Below, one piece after another: positions 59,950-64,000 of a stretch of 64,000 nt of DNA. Positions within the stretch are counted from its first letter, which is position 1. Each line of letters begins with the position of its first letter. Source of the stretch: Cerrena zonata (Eukaryota; Basidiomycota; Agaricomycetes; Polyporales; Cerrenaceae); contig JASBNA010000010.1 of the NCBI GenBank assembly GCA_038087015.1, forward strand, positions 186,001 through 250,000, written 5' to 3'. The notes below the pieces were generated by a model, which saw only the letters and a program-made list of their open reading frames with translations, was not told the DNA's origin and did not search any database. The position numbers were made by a program, and so were the translations under genes.

Positions 59950-62900
59950 TCAGGCCGTAGCAAGTTTGACGCTCTAGAGGAAATGGTCATTACTCTAAAT
60001 CGCTCAAGAATGGCTCTCAGGATAGACGTACCTCACGAGCATAGCGAAGATTTTTTCTGACTTCACCAGACATGCGACCCTTCTGTCTCAACTCGCTGGC
60101 TATCCATTCAGCAAGGAGCAGCTCTTTGATCTGACCGCTACGGAACGCCTCAGCAATATCACCAAGGAGACCATAGCAGGCCTTCATGACAGGCTCTTGT
60201 CGGTCGGTGTCAGCCAAAGACCTTTGAATCAACTCGAGCATCTCGGGAATATATGGCAGAATGATAGACACTGCGGAGAATGGTCAGCCGGATTCTTAAA
60301 AGATGATATGCTGCAGCAGACCTTTGTCGGTGTTCTTGAAGCCAGCGACGACACCGGTGTATGCTTCCAGAATACCCTCACGAAGTTGAGAGGCATATTC
60401 AGTCAATTCTTGGTCAAGCTATCGGAGTGAGGTGTGTCAGACAATGGAAACAATAAAAGATCGAGACGACGTACAGGGTTGACTTGCAGCGAACCAGCTT
60501 GGCGGAGAACGGCCATAGCAGAGTTAAGGAAAGGCTCGAATGAAGGACCAATAGCAAGAGCAATATCACCGAAGACGGTGAGAATAGGAATCTTCACATT
60601 ACGGTTCAACACATCGCTTTGCAAGTTCTCGAAGAGAACGTTCATGAACGCGCTTGCGTATTGTGCACTCTGCTCGCCAAGGGATCGGCAAATGTCTCCG
60701 ATGATACCAATGGCAACGTTGCACAGCTCGGCTTCCTCGTGCGCCTTGAGCGCTGAGTAGAGGTAAGGCAAGAAAGCGTTCAGGTACGGAGAGAAGTTTT
60801 GTTCAAGAGCTAGATGTAGTATTATAAGGTTAGACCCATGAATTGAGATTGAAGACAATGAAAAGGAACGTACAGTTGATCATGGCACTTACGACCATGA
60901 AAGCATCTTCAACAATCGTCGATGTCTTACCCGCGGATTGGATCAACTGCAAGATCAAAGTCATAATTCGATCTGCAAGAGGTTGAATACCATCCTCAAG
61001 CTTTCTAATGATAGTCTATGGCGAAACAATAAGCAACATCGTTAATATCGAAAAAGAGCAAGTCACTCACAATGAGACCGGCACAGAAGTGGGTGACCAA
61101 GTCGTTCCACTCGTTACGGTCATCAATACCGATGATTTGGTTCTGTAAAAGACCATTCAGAAAACAAACTAAAACCCACGAACAAAATAACATCACCTGA
61201 ACGGAAAGCATGTGCTCCAAACGCTGGAGGAATGTGACTGCGGTGTTTTGGACGACAGTAATCTGATCACTTGGGGCATTGGTAACGTAGGATCCGACGG
61301 CCTCATAGGCATGTGCCCTGTAATTACCTTCACCATTGGCGCTGTAAACAACGTTAGATGTGATCGTCTAGCCTGCCAATGAGGGTAACACTTACGTCTC
61401 GGTAGTTCGCAACAGAGCCTGGACAACACCATCATAGTAGGGTGACAGAGGGTTGTTGGCAGCTGCCTGGCCGTCCTCAGTGTAGCTCAATTGTTCAGCG
61501 AGGTTCTGTAACGCCCAAGCGCTGTTGGCAACAATTCGAGGCTGGTCCTGCAGTCCAGTGACAAGCGCAGTAACCAAAGGTTGAAGGTGAATATCAGGTT
61601 GAATCGTCGAAACCAACAAATCAGAGATTCGTCCCAAAGTCCAAGCGACAGTGTCCCGGACGAGAACATGAGAGTCAGTCATCATGTCAATAAGAATCGG
61701 CAGTGCCTGATTAACAAGCGGTGTGAGAACGACAGGGTCAGGTCCCTCGAGGATCGAACCGAAGGTCATGATAGCAGCCTCACGACGGTGCCAATCCGGT
61801 GAACGAATGTTAGCTTCAATGAAGGGAACAGCAATAGGGACAATAGCGTCGTTAACGGCTGAGGCAAGAGCGAGGAGAGCAGTGGAAGCAGCCTTGGCCA
61901 CATTCCAGTCGTCCTCGTCAGCATCTTCATCTTGACGAAGGAGGAGCTCAAGGAGAACGGGTGCGATCTCGGGAAGGGCAATCTTCGCAAAATATTTGTT
62001 CTCTTGTTCAGGTGATTCACCGTACTCTTGAGCCTCGAGGTTGTCATAGTGAATTTCGAGTTCGATCTCGCAAACAGTAGCCCAGAAGTCGATCGCCTGG
62101 AGCGCGATCTGCTCTTCAGCGTGCTTCATACCCATAACTGTCAACTGTCAATCATATGAGTCAATACTTGAACGAGGTTACCAAGTAAGGGTTACTTACG
62201 CCAAACAGCGCTCGTTCCATGTAGAAGCCCATCTTATCGTAGTAAAGGGTCATGACCTTGACCAAGCATTCGAACGCGCCCACTTGAACGGGAATAGTAC
62301 CACTCTGAGTCGCCTCACAAACGACTTGCATGATGTAGTTCCTTTCGCCCTAAGATTGGTTTTTAGCGTGAGATAAAAATAGAGGTGAACCCAAAAATGG
62401 ATGACGTACCTCTCGCTCGAAGTTGTCCTGTACGAACTCGAGTGAGTTGTAAAGAGCATGAATGGCGGCCAATTGAACTTCTGGCGCAGGCTCTTCCTTA
62501 CGCGCTCCGTGGATGACTGCAGTAAGGATCTCGTTCGATCGTGATTGAAGAACTTCAGGTTTCTGAAATCGTACAGTCAATTTCATGGTTTTACAAGGTG
62601 AATTGGAAGAGGCGTACGATAGATTCACAGATGAAACCAATAGCCTGCAAAGTGGCTACACGAAGGTTAACGTTATTATCTTGGTTCATGAAACTCAATA
62701 GAAGCTCGATGAGGTCGGGCCATTGGTTATGGGGAAGCTCGACAATTGCAATTGCCTGCACGACCTGAGCTCCGACAGTTCCAATCTGCTTGAGGGAAGA
62801 ACTCAGTGTCATGAGTGATTGTTGTTTGATCTTCTGACGAGACTCCGGATCGAGAGCTATCCAGCGATTTGAGTATTCGAGTTGCCGATTCGCATCCTAA

Positions 62901-63468
62901 ACAACGATGTTAGCAACAATATTAGGAGATGCGTGAAGATAGTTTGGAGCGTATCCTCCTGGGATAGAAAATGAGAGCCGTTCCCAATACGGAGCATATC
63001 CTCGCGTTATTTGGTCCACCTCGATGTGTATGAGCCACATCTGGCACTTTCCTCGTATAATCTGCCTCATCCCTACGGCAAACGGCCCTCTATACGCCTC
63101 CAGAGAACATTACGACATCTAATGATCAATTCACTTCCTTACCTTGGCTGTCAAGGCGTTCTTCAATGCGAGACCAGCAGCGTTCCGGACATGCGCCAGC
63201 GAGTTTTCCTTGGCGAGCTCAGTGGAGAGCATATGCATGTACGCGGGCTACCATGAAGGGCTACCGTTCAGCGGGATGTTCAAGATACATGGTATACGAC
63301 TCACATAGTTCTCCCTGGACGCATTTTCGAGCTTCTGCGTGGCATCTTCACGCGTATGTTGGTCTGATTAGACAAGACCAGGCTCAAGTTAGTATCTGCG
63401 GTAAGTAAAAACACGAAAGGAAACATACCGGGAGATAGGGTATTTGCAAGGAGTTCACCAGCGTTCAT
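59950..63468 (-). CDS. KAP95: Importin subunit beta-1 (karyopherin)
   Basis: Fourteen exons: 63468-63429, 63363-63305, 63247-63143, 62896-62618, 62562-62410, 62349-62200, 62144-61396, 61341-61197, 61142-61071, 61015-60874, 60809-60475, 60418-60322, 60270-60032, 59973-59950; 862 residues, matching yeast Kap95 (861). It carries importin-alpha/NLS cargo through nuclear pores and releases it on Ran-GTP. HEAT repeats run throughout. Landmarks: [32 protein letters not shown] (importin-beta N-terminal domain), [16 protein letters not shown], the acidic loop [38 protein letters not shown] and [12 protein letters not shown]. Intron 3 (62897-63142) is 246 nt, far longer than all other introns in the window. 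The start ATG gives [13 protein letters not shown], as expected for the family. Confidence 0.94.
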
Positions 63469-63824
63469 AGTGGCGGATGAGATGGATTAACTTGTCGACT
63501 TTTTTCAGTGCGTGTATGCACAGGTTGGAATGGCGAGGTCGTAAGGAAAGAGTGGTATTTGTACGTACGAAGATGGTGGCAAGGGGAAAGAGAGAATGAG
63601 GCAGACGCGCGCTGGGCAATCCGCATTTTGAACCGTGCAGCCACCATCCCCCTCGCTACTTTGTTCATCAGGCATGCATTTCTTTGTGTTTGGCTGTCGT
63701 AACCGGTTGATTGACGACTTGTGCTTCGGTATTAGGTTTTTGACATAAAATTACACTGTGGCCCATTGTCTGGCCCAGTCAATCCTCCTATTGCATAACA
63801 TTCACGGACCCGTAAACGAATAGG
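63469..63824. promoter_or_regulatory. Shared divergent promoter, KAP95 / LSM7
   Basis: A 356-bp region between two outward-facing start codons must carry both core promoters. No obvious TATA box. It has short GC-rich and pyrimidine-rich patches. Confidence 0.55.
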
Positions 63825-64000
63825 ATGGCTGATCGTGTATGTCTGGTCCATTCTCATGTGCACTATGCATCTTATTCATAGCCCGAGTTCCTTGTATTAG
63901 GGTCGAGGTTCATCACGAGGAGGAAGAGGCGCTTCAGCCACACGAGGTAGAGGCCCTCAACCGACAATGGACAAGCCCAAGCGAGAGGCTATTTTAGACC
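63825..64000 (+). CDS. LSM7: U6 snRNA-associated Sm-like protein LSm7, 5' part only
   Basis: Exon 1 is 63825-63836 (MADR). A 64-nt intron (GTATGT...TATTAG) precedes exon 2, which starts at 63901 and runs off the right edge. The visible protein is an Arg/Gly-rich tail (GRGSSRGGRGASATRGRG) followed by KPKREAILD, the start of the Sm fold as found in LSm7 (KREAILDLSKY is the family pattern; the last residues lie outside the window). LSm7 is part of the LSm1-7 and LSm2-8 rings acting in mRNA decay and U6 snRNA stability. The identification rests on a short segment. Confidence 0.75.

Overview
This window is nuclear DNA of a filamentous basidiomycete, almost certainly an Agaricomycete. Every convincing gene is broken by many short introns (mostly 47-62 nt) with GTAAGT/GTATGT-like donors, CTAAC/CTGAC-like branch sites and YAG acceptors. 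Gene density is about one gene per 3 kb. The gene set is eukaryotic housekeeping plus two secreted plant-biomass-type enzymes. I see no rRNA, tRNA, CRISPR array, prophage or intact transposon. Exon boundaries were deduced by hand from splice signals and reading-frame continuity. Where I list exons, the lengths sum to an intact frame except at the places described as frameshifts.

Layout, left to right. 1-1195: 3' part of an uncharacterised gene. 1807-4832: SF1 helicase of the Hcs1/IGHMBP2 type with a mitochondrial-looking N-terminus. 6097-12102 (-): APC1, the largest anaphase-promoting-complex subunit. 15136-18024: RanBP2-zinc-finger RNA-binding protein. 18904-20502 (-): member of an uncharacterised family with an H-x3-H motif; a paralogue lies at 49639-50601 (-). 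20950-22227 (-): SRAP/HMCES-like protein. 22725-24502 (-): histone-fold TFIID-type subunit. 25251-26285 (-): unknown protein with a SUMO-interaction-like motif. 26680-29171 (-): rhodanese plus dual-specificity phosphatase. 30016-33235: DEF1. 34565-37557: secreted GH44 glycoside hydrolase, tail to tail with 37952-40223 (-), a secreted GMC oxidoreductase. 41981-43920: choline-phosphate cytidylyltransferase. 44524-47106: membrane-anchored amidohydrolase. 47895-48807 (-): small-exon unknown gene. 50804-52873 (-): CCT2 chaperonin. 53165-54240: unknown fragments. 55194-58986: long coiled-coil protein. 59950-63468 (-): importin beta KAP95. 63825-64000: first exons of LSM7.

The genes act in many separate core processes: cell cycle (APC1), nuclear import (KAP95), protein folding (CCT2), transcription (TAF-like, DEF1), RNA handling (zinc-finger protein, LSM7), DNA repair (SRAP, helicase), phospholipid synthesis (cytidylyltransferase) and signalling (phosphatase). 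The GH44/GMC pair is the one place where neighbouring genes suggest a shared purpose, extracellular polysaccharide or lignocellulose attack.

Two things stand out. First, the H-x3-H paralogue pair shares a conserved core and an intron at the same place and phase. I do not recognise this family, and it is the best candidate for undescribed biology here. Second, six single-base frame breaks, in five otherwise well-preserved genes, all fall in short homopolymers. Small indel errors in the assembly explain this better than pseudogenes do.
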